Assembly: GCA_022828595.1 (NCBI GenBank)
Contig: JAKGHH010000002.1
Span: forward strand, 84,226,076 to 84,290,075
From: Nelumbo lutea
Taxonomy: Eukaryota > Streptophyta > Magnoliopsida > Proteales > Nelumbonaceae
Reading direction: 5' to 3'
Length of the DNA stretch: 64,000 nucleotides
Below are positions 1 to 12,000 of this stretch, piece after piece; positions within the stretch are counted from its first letter, which is position 1; every line of letters begins with the position of its first letter. Under the pieces are notes generated by a model. The model did no database searches. It was not told the origin of the DNA and was given only the letters and a program-made list of their open reading frames with translations. Position numbers and translations under genes: made by a program.

Positions 1-17
1 TTATTTTGTACAACAAG
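1..17 (+). CDS. Translocator, end of first coding exon
   Basis: The first 17 bases encode the last two bases of a Val codon followed by I-L-Y-N-K, then a GTAATG donor at 18. Relatives have VILYNK immediately before WVLSPKYF, which is exactly how the exon at 15639 begins. The exon is short in the window because its start lies upstream. Confidence 0.85.
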
Positions 18-3000
18 GTAATGCACCTAAATGTTTTTTATTCTTTTCATTTTGTTGTGGTTGTGTATATCCTTGTAGCTTGCATGCTTTTTTGGTTGGT
101 GTTGATTTTCTGAATTTATCACCATTAACATTGGATCCATATTGATCAACATCCATCTACCAAAGGGTTCTGGCTGTTGTAAAATCATTCTTAGGGTGTT
201 AGTGGCTTGGGACAAAGGAATATCATTTCTTTTTCTGCCTTACTTTATTGGATATCATTCTTATACTCACAACTGTCTATCCAAGAAATTGTGAACCTCC
301 GAATTTTGTTTTTGTGCATAGATTGTGAGTAGTTTCTACTATTTTCTTTTGTTGGGATCCTTTCTTATATAATTCTCGCTGTACATGGGTGTTACTTGTA
401 AATCTTTTTCTCACAACCATTCAACTAAACTCAGCCTTAACCCCAAGTATTTTCCTACATTTTGCTCTATTAAGACTAATGCTTTCTCTTTTCTGTCAAA
501 TTGTAAATCATTGGATCATTTCTTACCACTTTAGCCCACATTTTCTTTGGTCTTCCCCTTGCTCTTTCAGAACATTCTACTTGTGCCAATTTACTCATCA
601 CAGACACACATAGTACAAAATTTAAAGAAAAAAGAAAAGAAAATTGGAATAGGATGTTGCCAAATTTGGTCTAGAGTTTTTGGGGTCATCCTAAACTTAC
701 TTTTCTGTTCAATTCCAGGTAACTCCCAGCCTCATTTGCATATTAAGCCTTGAATATTAGCTTGAATCTGGAAATTGGACCTAATTTCATTTCATTGTTT
801 GCCCTGACCAGTATTTTTTTTGATCAGTGATGAAGCCATGCTAAAATTTAAAGAAATGCATTCTCCTTGTTTTTATTTTAATGAAAAATTCTTTTAATGT
901 AATAAATATTAAAATTAAAAATGGCATAAAATGTACTATGTGTAACCATATGGAATAAAGGTATAGGAAAAATAAAACACCACAGTGCCTAAGATCCCAC
1001 AAAGAGGTCCTAAAGCCTCATGTATGCAATAGAAACCTATCAACATGCATTATTTCCAGAGAGAAAGGGTCCAGAATCAAAACAAAATATTCCAAAGTTC
1101 TCCATTCACATCTATCAACCTAACAACCCACAAAAGAAAAGCTTTCCACCATATTCCCATTTCCCACCCCACTAAAGCTTTCCAACCTCTATGTTTTTTT
1201 TGAGCAAAGGTAAAGTATAATTGTATTGATGTAAAAGGTCCTTTGTACAATGTGAAGCTATACACACCAAAACAGAAGGACCTCAAGAAAAGGCCATCCT
1301 CAAAAAATTACAATCAGGAGTAACCTCTTTAAATTCATTATGTATAGACAACCAACTTCTAACAAAACCTAAAGCCGAATTGATGACTCCAGCTTCAGTA
1401 GAGGTTTTAAGATCAAAGACCCTGCCGTTCCTTTCTGTCCAAACCATCCACATAATTGCTAAGGGAATAGAAGACCAACAAATCTTTCCTTTTTTAGTCA
1501 TCCCTCAGATCTGCCAAGCCTCCAGGCATGCTTTAATTGAAGCTGGTATACACCAGCTTACCCTCAGACTACTTAAGAAGTGGCTCTAGATCTCTGAGGC
1601 AAAATTGCAGTGTAAAAATAGATGGTTTACTGATTCTGTTTCCCTGTTATGGACACACCGCTCGGCAGCACACTGCGGCGCAGTCACAGGTAGCGGCACG
1701 CACGGCAGGCCGCACATCAGCACACACCACTCGGCAGCGCGGCACAGCAGCACGCAGCACGCACTGCCCGGCAGCGCGCAACACGCACCGCATGATAGTG
1801 CGCAGCACGCACCGCACGGCAGCAGCGGTAGGGCGGGGCCCACACGACAGCTCATCAGGGTGGGCCCACACTTATCTTGCCACATCAGTTTTGCCCGCCA
1901 AATCGTCGCCAGCTACACCAATCTTTATCTTTATCCTTATCTTATCTTATCTTAAGTAAGAGTTGTGTTACCATTAGGAGTAGGTAATTAGGAGTTTGAG
2001 TTCAAGTTGGAGTTTGAGTTTAATTAGGAATTTCCTTCTGTAATCTTCTATTTAAGGAGACAGGAATTGAAGAAAAGGCATTGAATTTTCGATCAAGAAA
2101 AGAGCTTAGGAGAGTTAGGGTGATCTCTTGGACAAATCACCCCCTAGTTCGCCACAATAGGGTTAGCATGCAAAGGGAAGGGCAAGGGAAGGCTAGGAGT
2201 TTTCCCCGTGGACCGCCCCATGACGAGATCCTACCCGCGGGACCATAACATTTTGGTATCAAAGCCTAGCGTCATGGGCGACATGGAGCAACTATCATCC
2301 AAGGTCCACGAACTGGAACACCGCCTCGTGGAAAATCACGCAGAAGTAAGAGAGGTCAAGGAGGATGTTAGGGAGCTTCGGCGCCTACTAGAGTTATACT
2401 TCGCCACCAGAGAAAGGAGTCCTGAAGAGGCGGCCACCAACCATAGCCGCCGCCTAGATCGGGTCGAAGGCTCCGGTGAACGACAAGACACCATCTCAGC
2501 TGCAGCGGTCATACCCAAATACAGTCGTCTGGAGTTTCCCTCATACAGCGGCAGCGGTGACCCACTCGGATTGCTGTACCGCTGTGAGCAATTCTTCCGT
2601 AATCAGCGCACGGAGGAGAAGGACAAGGTTAGCCTGGCCACATTCCACCTGACCGAAGAAGCGCAGCTCTGGTTCTACCGAGTAGAGCAGGAAGAACCAG
2701 GTCTTAGTTGGGAGCAACTCAAGTCGTATTGCCTCCTTCAGTTCGGACCCCCATTAACAAGCAACCTCTTGGGGGAACTCATTAACCTCAAGCAGACCGG
2801 GACAGTAGCAGAGTATTAGCGGCAGTTTCAGTCCCTTCTCGCCCGAGCCTCTTCAGTACGCCCAGACCAGCAGGTGGATATGTTCACAGCTGGCCTAGCC
2901 GAGCCTCTGCAAGTTGACGTAGAGATGCAAAGCCTGCCTAATCTGGTCATGGCAATGAATTTAGCCCGAGCCTTTGAGCGCAAACTACAGATTAGTCGAG

Positions 3001-6000
3001 GGCCGTCCAACATGGGATGCCCAGCAACGGCTTGGACAAACCCGAAGCCTACTGGAGGAGGGCCCTTGCTAGCAGCCAACAGGGAACCGCAACCTTTCAC
3101 CAGTTACCTTCCCCGATCTGCAACTAGCATAGGGAGCAGCACGACAACACCTCCCATCAGACGCCTATCTAGAGCCGAGATGACAGAACGCCAGGCCAAG
3201 GGCCAATGCTTCAACAGTGACGAGTTGTACTCCGTCAGCCATCGCTGCAAGCGGTTGTTTTGTCTCCTGGTAGACGAACTGGAGGAGGAAGAAGAGGAGC
3301 AAACAACACTAGAACCTGAGATCTCCCTCCATGCCATCACCGGGATACAAAACACCCAAACCATGCAGCTGCAGGCCCAAGTGGCAGGAAAACAGGTACG
3401 GGTTCTGGTGGACTTAGGGAGCACACATAATTTTATCAGCAAACAAGCTGCGCTCCAACTGGAACTACCGGTGGAGGACAGACCGCAACTTCAAGTAGCC
3501 GTAGCAAATGGGGAGAGAGTTCACAGCCTGGGGATCTGGCGAAACATCCAAATACGAGTGGTTTCTTAACCATTCCTCGCTGATTTGTTTGTATTGCCCC
3601 TAGACGCGTTTCGACATAGTGTTGGGAATTAAGTGGCTCATCACCCTCGACCCTATCCTATGGGATTTCAGTGCCTTGACCATGACGTTTAACCTACATG
3701 GGAAACAAGTCACATGGAAAGGGACCAAGATGGGAGCAAAAAGACCACATGTACATACCCTCCATGGCGACGCCTTGCACGTTGCAGAGATGGAGAGACT
3801 TCTTGCCGATTTTCCAGACGTATTCTCAGAACCCAAGGGCCTTCCTCCTGTCCGATCATGTGACCATCGGATCCCCTTAATGCCAAGGACTGGACCCGTG
3901 GTCGTTCGGTCGTACCGCTACCCACACCTTCAGAAGGATGAGATAGAGAACCAGTGTGCAGAAATGCTGAAGCAGGGTATTATCCGCCCAAGCCGCTCCC
4001 CATTCTCTTCACCAGTCTTGCTGGTGCCAAAACAGGACAGCACCTAGAGGTTTTGTGTAGACTACCGGGAGCTCAACACCATGACCGTCAAGGACAAGTT
4101 TCTGATTCCTGTGGTGGACGGACTGCTAGATGAGCTCCACGGGTCTCAATATTTCTTTAAACTGGATCTCAGGTCAGGCTACTTCCAGGTTCGAATGGCC
4201 CCCGAGGATGTGAAGAAAACAACCTTCCGAACGCATCACAGCCACTTTGAATTCCTGGTTATGCCTTTTGGTCTCACCAATGCTTTCGACCCCACCTCCG
4301 CAGATTCGTCCTAGTATTTTTTGACGAACATCACTGATTTACAGTACGATCGTGGGTGGAGCAACGTTCGTTCACCCATACGGACGGATTTCTGGAACTG
4401 CTTACGCCACAACATAAGGCTCTTCCTTAAAACGAACCAAATGTTCCTTCGGAAGAGCAACAGGTCCTTATATTCTAGGACATATAATCAGCAAGGAAGG
4501 AGTCTCCGGTAGCATGACTCCAAGATTCAGGCCATTAGGGAATGGCCCAAGCCTCAGTCCCACCAGGCGCTCTGCGTGGCGGTCTTAGGTACTCACCAGT
4601 TACTACTGCCAAGTTTGTAAGGGATTACGGAACTCTTGGCGGTGCCCCACTTAACCAAGATGGTTAAAGAAGAATGCATTCCAGTGGGATGAAAGCAGTG
4701 GACGCCAACCTTTCACAAAACTTAAGAGATGGCACTCTCCTCGACCCCCGTTGCATGCAGTTAACCCAAACTTTAACCAAGGAGTTTACGGGTTCGAGTC
4801 GTGATGCTTCGAGCATAGGCATCGGCGCAGTGCTGCAACAGCAGGAGCCACCCCATATCCTTCTTCAGCCGCAAGCTAGCAGGCCGAACACCTAAGCTTA
4901 CCAGCGCTACGAGCGTTGTGAATTTGAATCGGGCTTGCCAAGGCCGTCCAAAGCACTGGAGGCCCATTATTTGTTGGGGCAGACCCTTGCATCGTCAAGA
5001 CAGACCATTTACAGCCTCAAGTACCTTCTAGAGCAGCGGCTTACTTACTCCACCCCGGAGTAGCACTGGGCAAGTAAACTGCTAGAGTTTGGACTTCCGC
5101 GTAGGCACCACAAGGCAGGGGCTTTCTAACCGGGCCTTAGATGCGCTATCTAGGGGCATGATGAAGAGACGATACACCTTTGCGCGATTCTTCCCAGGCC
5201 CTGCGTTACCCTATTGGAGAACCTAAGGAGCATACTGCCCCAATCACCCACATGGAGGGATCGGGTGCAAAGAATTACAGTCCGGAACAACCACAGAACC
5301 GAACTGTCCTTTCCACGAAGGGGGCTTGTGCTTGTTTAACAAAGGGAGGAATATATCTCCCGATAAGATTGCCCATTGATTGTCAGCCCGTCATCGCCAG
5401 CATCCATAATGCCACCCACCGAAGGAGTTCAAACCAAGACCGTTACACCCACGCGTCCGCGCCGATTATTCATTGGCAGGGTATGCCGCCGGACTCAGTT
5501 AGGGGATTTCAAAATCCAGAACTGCCTCCCACATGCCCAACAACAAAAATGGGAGAGGAATTTTACACCCGGCAGGCCTTCTGCCGCCCCCCTCTCACTC
5601 CCAACACAGATCTGGGCCGATATCTCCCATGGATTTCATTGAAGGCTGCCTTAAGGTCGGAGGCGAAGTCAAGTCTTATTCGTAGTGGTTGGACCGCATT
5701 CTCCAAGTATGCCCATTTCATTCCNNNNNNNNNNNNNNNNNNNNNNNNNNNNNNNNNNNNNNNNNNNNNNNNNNNNNNNNNNNNNNNNNNNNNNNNNNNN
5801 NNNNNNNNNNNNNNNNNNNNNNNNGCCCGCCAAATCGTCGCCAGCTACACCAATCTTTATCCTTATCCCTTATCTTATCTTATCTTAAGTTAAGAGTTGT
5901 CGTTACCATTTAGGAGTAGCGGTAATTAGGAGTTTGAGTTCCAAGTTGGAGTTTGAGTTTAATTTAGAATTTCCTTCTGTAATTCTTCTATTTAAGGAGA

Positions 6001-9000
6001 CAGGAATTGAAGAAAAGGCATTGAATTTTCGATCAAGAAAAGAGCTTAGGAGAGTTAGGGTGATCTCTTGGACAAATCACCCCCTAGTTCGCCACAATAG
6101 GGTTAGCATGCAAAGGGAAGGGCAAGGGAAGGCTAGGAGTTTTCCCCGTGGACCGCCCCATGACGAGATCCTACCCGCGGGACCATAACATTTTGGTATC
6201 AAAGCCTAGCGTCATGGGCGACATGGAGCAACTATCATCCAAGGTCCACGAACTGGAACACCGCCTCGTGGAAAATCACGCAGAAGTAAGAGAGGTCAAG
6301 GAGGATGTTAGGGAGCTTCGGCGCCTACTAGAGTTATACTTCGCCACCAGAGAAAGGAGTCCTGAAGAGGCGGCCACCAACCATAGCCGCCGCCTAGATC
6401 GGGTCGAAGGCTCCGGTGAACGACAAGACACCATCTCAGCTGCAGCGGTCATACCCAAATACAGTCGTCTGGAGTTTCCCTCATACAGCGGCAGCGGTGA
6501 CCCACTCGGATTGCTGTACCGCTGTGAGCAATTCTTCCGTAATCAGCGCACGGAGGAGAAGGACAAGGTTAGCCTGGCCACATTCCACCTGACCGAAGAA
6601 GCGCAGCTCTGGTTCTACCGAGTAGAGCAGGAAGAACCAGGTCTTAGTTGGGAGCAACTCAAGTCGTATTGCCTCCTTCAGTTCGGACCCCCATTAACAA
6701 GCAACCTCTTGGGGGAACTCATTAACCTCAAGCAGACCGGGACAGTAGCAGAGTATTAGCGGCAGTTTCAGTCCCTTCTCGCCCGAGCCTCTTCAGTACG
6801 CCCAGACCAGCAGGTGGATATGTTCACAGCTGCCTAGCCGAGCCTCTGAGTTGACGTTGAGATGCAAAGCCTGCCTAATCTGATCATGGCAATGAATTTA
6901 GCCCGAGCCTTTGAGCGCAAAACTACAGATTAGCCGAGGGCCGTCAAACATTGGATGCCCAGCAACGGCTTGGACAAACCGAAGCCTACTGGAGGAGGGC
7001 CCTTGCTAGCAGCCAACAGGGAACCGCAACCTTTCACCAGTAACACCTTCCCCGATCTGCAACTAGCATAGGGAGCAGCACGACACCTCCCATCAGACGC
7101 CTATCTAGAGCCGAGATGAAAGAACGCCGCCAAGGGCCAATGCTTCAACAGTGACGAGTTGTACTCCGTCAGCCATCGCTGCAAGCGGTTGTTTTGTCTC
7201 CTGGTAGACGAACTGGAGGAGGAAGAAGAGGAGCAAACAACACTAGAACCTGAGATCTCCCTCCATGCCATCACCGGGATACAAAACACCCAAACCATGC
7301 AGCTGCAGGCCCAAGTGGCAGGAAAACAGGTACGGGTTCTGGTGGACTTAGGGAGCACACATAATTTTATCAGCAAACAAGCTGCGCTCCAACTGGAACT
7401 ACCGGTGGAAGACAGACCGCAACTTCAAGTAGCCGTAGCAAATGGGGAGAGAGTTCACAGCCTGGGGATCTGCCGAAACATCCAAATACGAGTGGTTTCT
7501 TAACCATTCCTCGCTGATTTGTTTGTATTGCCCCTAGACGAGTTCGACATAGTGTTGGGAATTAAGTGGCTCATCACCCTCGACCCTATCCTATGGGATT
7601 TCAGTGCCTTGACCATGACGTTTAACCTACATGGGAAACAAGTCACATGGAAAGGGACCAAGATGGGAGCAAAAAGACCACATGTACATACCCTCCATGG
7701 CGACGCCTTGCACGTTGCAGAGATGGAGAGACTTCTTGCCGATTTTCCAGACGTATTCTCAGAACCCAAGGGCCTTCCTCCTGTCCGATCATGTGACCAT
7801 CGGATCCCCTTAATGCCAAGGACTGGACCCGTGGTCGTTCGGTCGTACCGCTACCCACACCTTCAGAAGGATGAGATAGAGAACCAGTGTGCAGAAATGC
7901 TGAAGCAGGGTATTATCCGCCCAAGCCGCTCCCCATTCTCTTCACCAGTCTTGCTGGTGCCAAAACAGGACAGCACCTAGAGGTTTTGTGTAGACTACCG
8001 GGAGCTCAACACCATGACCGTCAAGGACAAGTTTCTGATTCCTGTGGTGGACGGACTGCTAGATGAGCTCCACGGGTCTCAATATTTCTTTAAACTGGAT
8101 CTCAGGTCAGGCTACTTCCAGGTTCGAATGGCCCCCGAGGATGTGAAGAAAACAACCTTCCGAACGCATCACAGCCACTTTGAATTCCTGGTTATGCCTT
8201 TTGGTCTCACCAATGCTTTCGACCCCACCTCCGCAGATTCGTCCTAGTATTTTTTGACGACATCCTGATTTACAGTACGTCGTGGGTGGAGCACGTTCGT
8301 CACCTACGGACGATTCTGGAACTGCTACGCCAACATAAGCTCTTCCTAAAACGAACCAAATGTTCCTTCGGAGAGCAACAGGTCCTTTATCTAGGACATA
8401 TAATCAGCAAGGAAGGAGTCTCGGTAGATGACTCCAAGATTCAGGCCATTAGGGAATGGCCCAAGCCTCAGTCCACCAGGGCTCTCCGTGGGTTCTTAGG
8501 TCTCACCAGGTACTACTGCAAGTTTGTAAGGGATTACGGACTCTTGGCGGCCCCATTAACCAAGATGTTAAAGAAGAATGCATTCCAGTGGGATGAAGCA
8601 GTGGACGCCACCTTCACAAACTTAAGAGATGCACTCTCCTCGACCCCCGTGCTGCAGTTACCAAACTTTAACCAGGAGTTTACGGTTGAGTGTGATGCTT
8701 CGAGCATAGGCATCGGCGCAGTGCTGCAACAGCAGGAGCACCCCATATCCTTCTTCAGCCGCAAGCTAGCAGGCCGACACCTAAAGCTACCAGCCTACGA
8801 GCGTGTGAATTGATCGGGCTTGCCAAGGCCGTCCAACACTGGAGGCCATATTTGTGGGGCAGACCCTTCATCGTCAAGACAGACCATTACAGCCTCAAGT
8901 ACCTTCTAGAGCAGCGGCTTACTACTCCACCCCAGTAGCACTGGGCAAGTAAACTGCTAGGGTTTGACTTCCGCGTAGACCACAAGGCAGGGGCTTCTAA

Positions 9001-12000
9001 CCGGGCCTTAGATGCGCTATCTAGGCATGATGAAGAGACGATACACCTTTGCGCGATCTCCAGGCCCTGCGTTACCCTATTGGAGAACCTAAGGAGCATA
9101 CTGCCCCAATCACCCACATGGAGGGATCGGGTGCAAGAATTACAGTCCGGAACAACCAACCCGAACTGGTCCTTCCACGAGGGGCTTGTGCTGTACAAAG
9201 GGAGGATATATCTCCCGATAGATTGCCCATTGATTTTAGCCGTCATCGCCAGCATCCATAATGCCACCCACGAAGGAGTTCACAAGACGTTACACCGCGT
9301 CCGCGCCGATTTTCATTGGCAGGGTATGCGCGGCTCAGTTAGGGATTTCATCCAGAACTGCTCCACATGCCAACAACAAAAATGGGAGAATTTACACCCG
9401 GCAGGCCTTCTGCCGCCCCCCTCACTCCCAACACAGATCTGGGCCGATATCTCCATGGATTTCATTGAAGGCTTGCCTAAGGTCGGAGGGAAGTCAGTCT
9501 TATTCGTAGTGGTGGACCGCTTCTCCAAGTATGCCCATTTCATTCCGTTGTCCCACTCATACAGCGCGGTCTCTGTGGCCCACGCCTTCTTCACACACAT
9601 CTTCCGCCTGCATGGGCTGCCCGAGTCCATCGTCAGCGACAGGGACACTGTCTTCACCAGCACCTTTTGGAAGGAACTGTTCCGATTACAGGGCACGACC
9701 CTAGCTTTCTCCTCCGCCTACCATCCACAAACAGAGAGGCAAATGGAGGTGGTCAACCGTACCATAGAGATGTACCTCCGCTGTTTCGTAGGGGACCAAC
9801 CACGACGCTGGGTGGATTGCCTTCCTTGGGCCGAATACTGCTATAACACGTCCTACCACTCCTCCCTTGGCATGACTCCCTTTCGGGTTGTGTATGGCCG
9901 AGACCCTCCCTGTCTTTTATCTTACGAACCAGGCTCCACAAGGTTGGAAGAAGTAGAGCGCATTCTCCAAGACCGTGACGCCCTCCTGGCCGAAGTCTCC
10001 CTGCGCTTACAGCAGGCATAGGCGCGCATGAAGCAAGCCTACGATCAGCACCACCGCGAAGTCACATTCGAGCCTGGTCAGTTCGTTTGGCTGAAGCTCC
10101 AGCCTTACCGTCAGCTCTCCCTCCGGCGTCGAGGCCCCCCCAAGCTAGCCCCAAAATTCTACGGGCCTTTCAAGGTTCTACGGCAGATCGGGAAGGTTGC
10201 CTATCAACTCGAGCTACTGGAGCACAGCAGAATCCATGATATCTTTCATGTGTCCCTACTGAAACCTTTTACAGGGACTCCCCCTGAGCACGTGCCTTCT
10301 CTACCCCCTCTAAAGGATGGCAGACCCATCCTCCACCCTCGAGCTCTTGTCCGATCACGCATCAATCAGGGTACCTTTGAGGTTCTTGTAGAATGGGAAG
10401 GATTACCCTCAGCTGAGGCCACCTGGATTCCCTGGACCGACCTTCACAATGCTTACCTAGCCCTCGAGCTTGAGGACAAGTTCGTTGTCCAGGAGGGTGT
10501 GATGTTATGGACACACTGCCCGGCAGCACACTACGGTGCAGTCACAGGCAGTGGCACGCACAGTAGGCCGCACATCAGCACATACCGCACGACAGCGCCA
10601 CACAACAACACGCATCGCCTCACAGCACGCACCGCCCGGCAGCGCGCAGCATGCACCGCACGACAGCGGCACACACCACACGGCAACAGCACTGTGAGAC
10701 GCGCGCGTCGCCCAGCAGCAGCGGTAGGGCGGGGCCCACACAACAGCTCATCAGGGTGGGCCCACACTTATCTTGCCACATCATCTCTGCCCGCCAACTC
10801 GCCGCCAGCTACACCAATCTTTATCTTTATCCTTATCTTATCTTATCTTAAGTAAGAGTTGTGTTACCATTAGGAGTAGGTAATTAGGAGTTTGAGTTCA
10901 AGTTGGAGTTTGAGTTTAATTAGGAATTTCCTTCTGTAATCTCCTATTTAAGGAGATCTCTTGGACAAATCACCCCCTAGTTCGCCACAATAGGGTCAGC
11001 ACACAAAGGGAAGGGCAAGGGAAGGCTAGGAGTTTTCCCCGTGGACCGCCCCGTGACGAGATCCTACGCGCGGGCCCATAACATTCCCCACCATAGAAGC
11101 TGCACCTCAGGTCATTGCAGTTAAAATCTTTTCTTACCAACATCTCTCTGGTGAGAAATTTCTCTAAAGCTGCCCCCCATACAAAAAACTTTACTTTAGA
11201 GGGAGCCACTGTTCCCCAAATGGCCCGGCTTGGGAAGGGGGCTTCAAAGCCTCCCCTTATGGCATTGTAGAAGGGTTTTACTGAAAACTCCCCACTTCTG
11301 TTCCCTTTCCACACTAGAGAATCCTCGGAATGCAAATTCAAAACCTGAGACTGAAGCAAAACCAAGAGATTCCCCACCTGCTGAATCTCCCAATCATTTA
11401 AGTCCCTTCTAAAGGTTGGAACCCAGCAAATAGCATTATCCCTTGTTTTTTTTTTCCGAGAAAAAGTTAACTTTATTCATGAAGAGAAAGGTACATGAGG
11501 AGATGTACACAGATCAAGAACTCAAAGAGTTACATAGGCAGAAAATTATCACTGAATAAGAACTCCCTGTGAGCTCCAGATTTAGCTAGATTGTTAGCTT
11601 CAGAATTTAGCTCTCTTGGAATCCAGTCCACATGTGCATTCAAGGAGGAGAGGACGTCTCTCGCTTCAGCCAAGTAGTGAGCTAAGGCCCGATTTCCACT
11701 ATCAGGATTGGTGAGTCAGTTAATGGTGTTGGCTGAATCTCCTTTAGGCTTAATTGGAAGGAGTACAAATACAAATATGTAAAGCCCAAAACCTTATATT
11801 TTGTATGTATTTGCACTGTACATATTTTTTTTTATGAATATTTGCACTGTACATATTTGTATTCATACTCTTACCAAATTGAGCCTTAATGGTAAGATTT
11901 GGGTCTCTTGCAATCCTGATGCCAGTTAATGCTGCCAAGACTTCAGCCTTTGTTGAGGAAGCTATCCCAATTGTCCACTAAAAGCCCAACTGATAGTACC

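Larger units (their letters stand above)
1645..11083 (+). mobile_element. Ty3/gypsy chromovirus, with an internal 100-N gap and apparent duplication
   Basis: Bounded by a TTCCC target duplication (1640-1644 and 11084-11088). Terminal repeats start TGTTATGG and end CCATAACA. Order on the plus strand: 5' LTR, iMet primer site, gag, aspartic protease, RT, RNase H, integrase, chromodomain, 3' LTR. The segment 1896-5724 is nearly the same sequence as 5825-9546 and contains the same nonsense mutations and the same deletion, so the internal region is present twice around 5725-5824. The simplest reading is one 5.5-kb element assembled as two overlapping contigs. A true tandem LTR-int-LTR-int-LTR array is possible but less likely. 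The element is defective. Confidence 0.9.

Noticed and set aside
1537..1959. Long Ala/Arg/His/Thr-rich open frames on both strands in the LTR
   Set aside because: They follow from short GC-rich repeats in the LTR, recur at 10505-10855, and show no domain.
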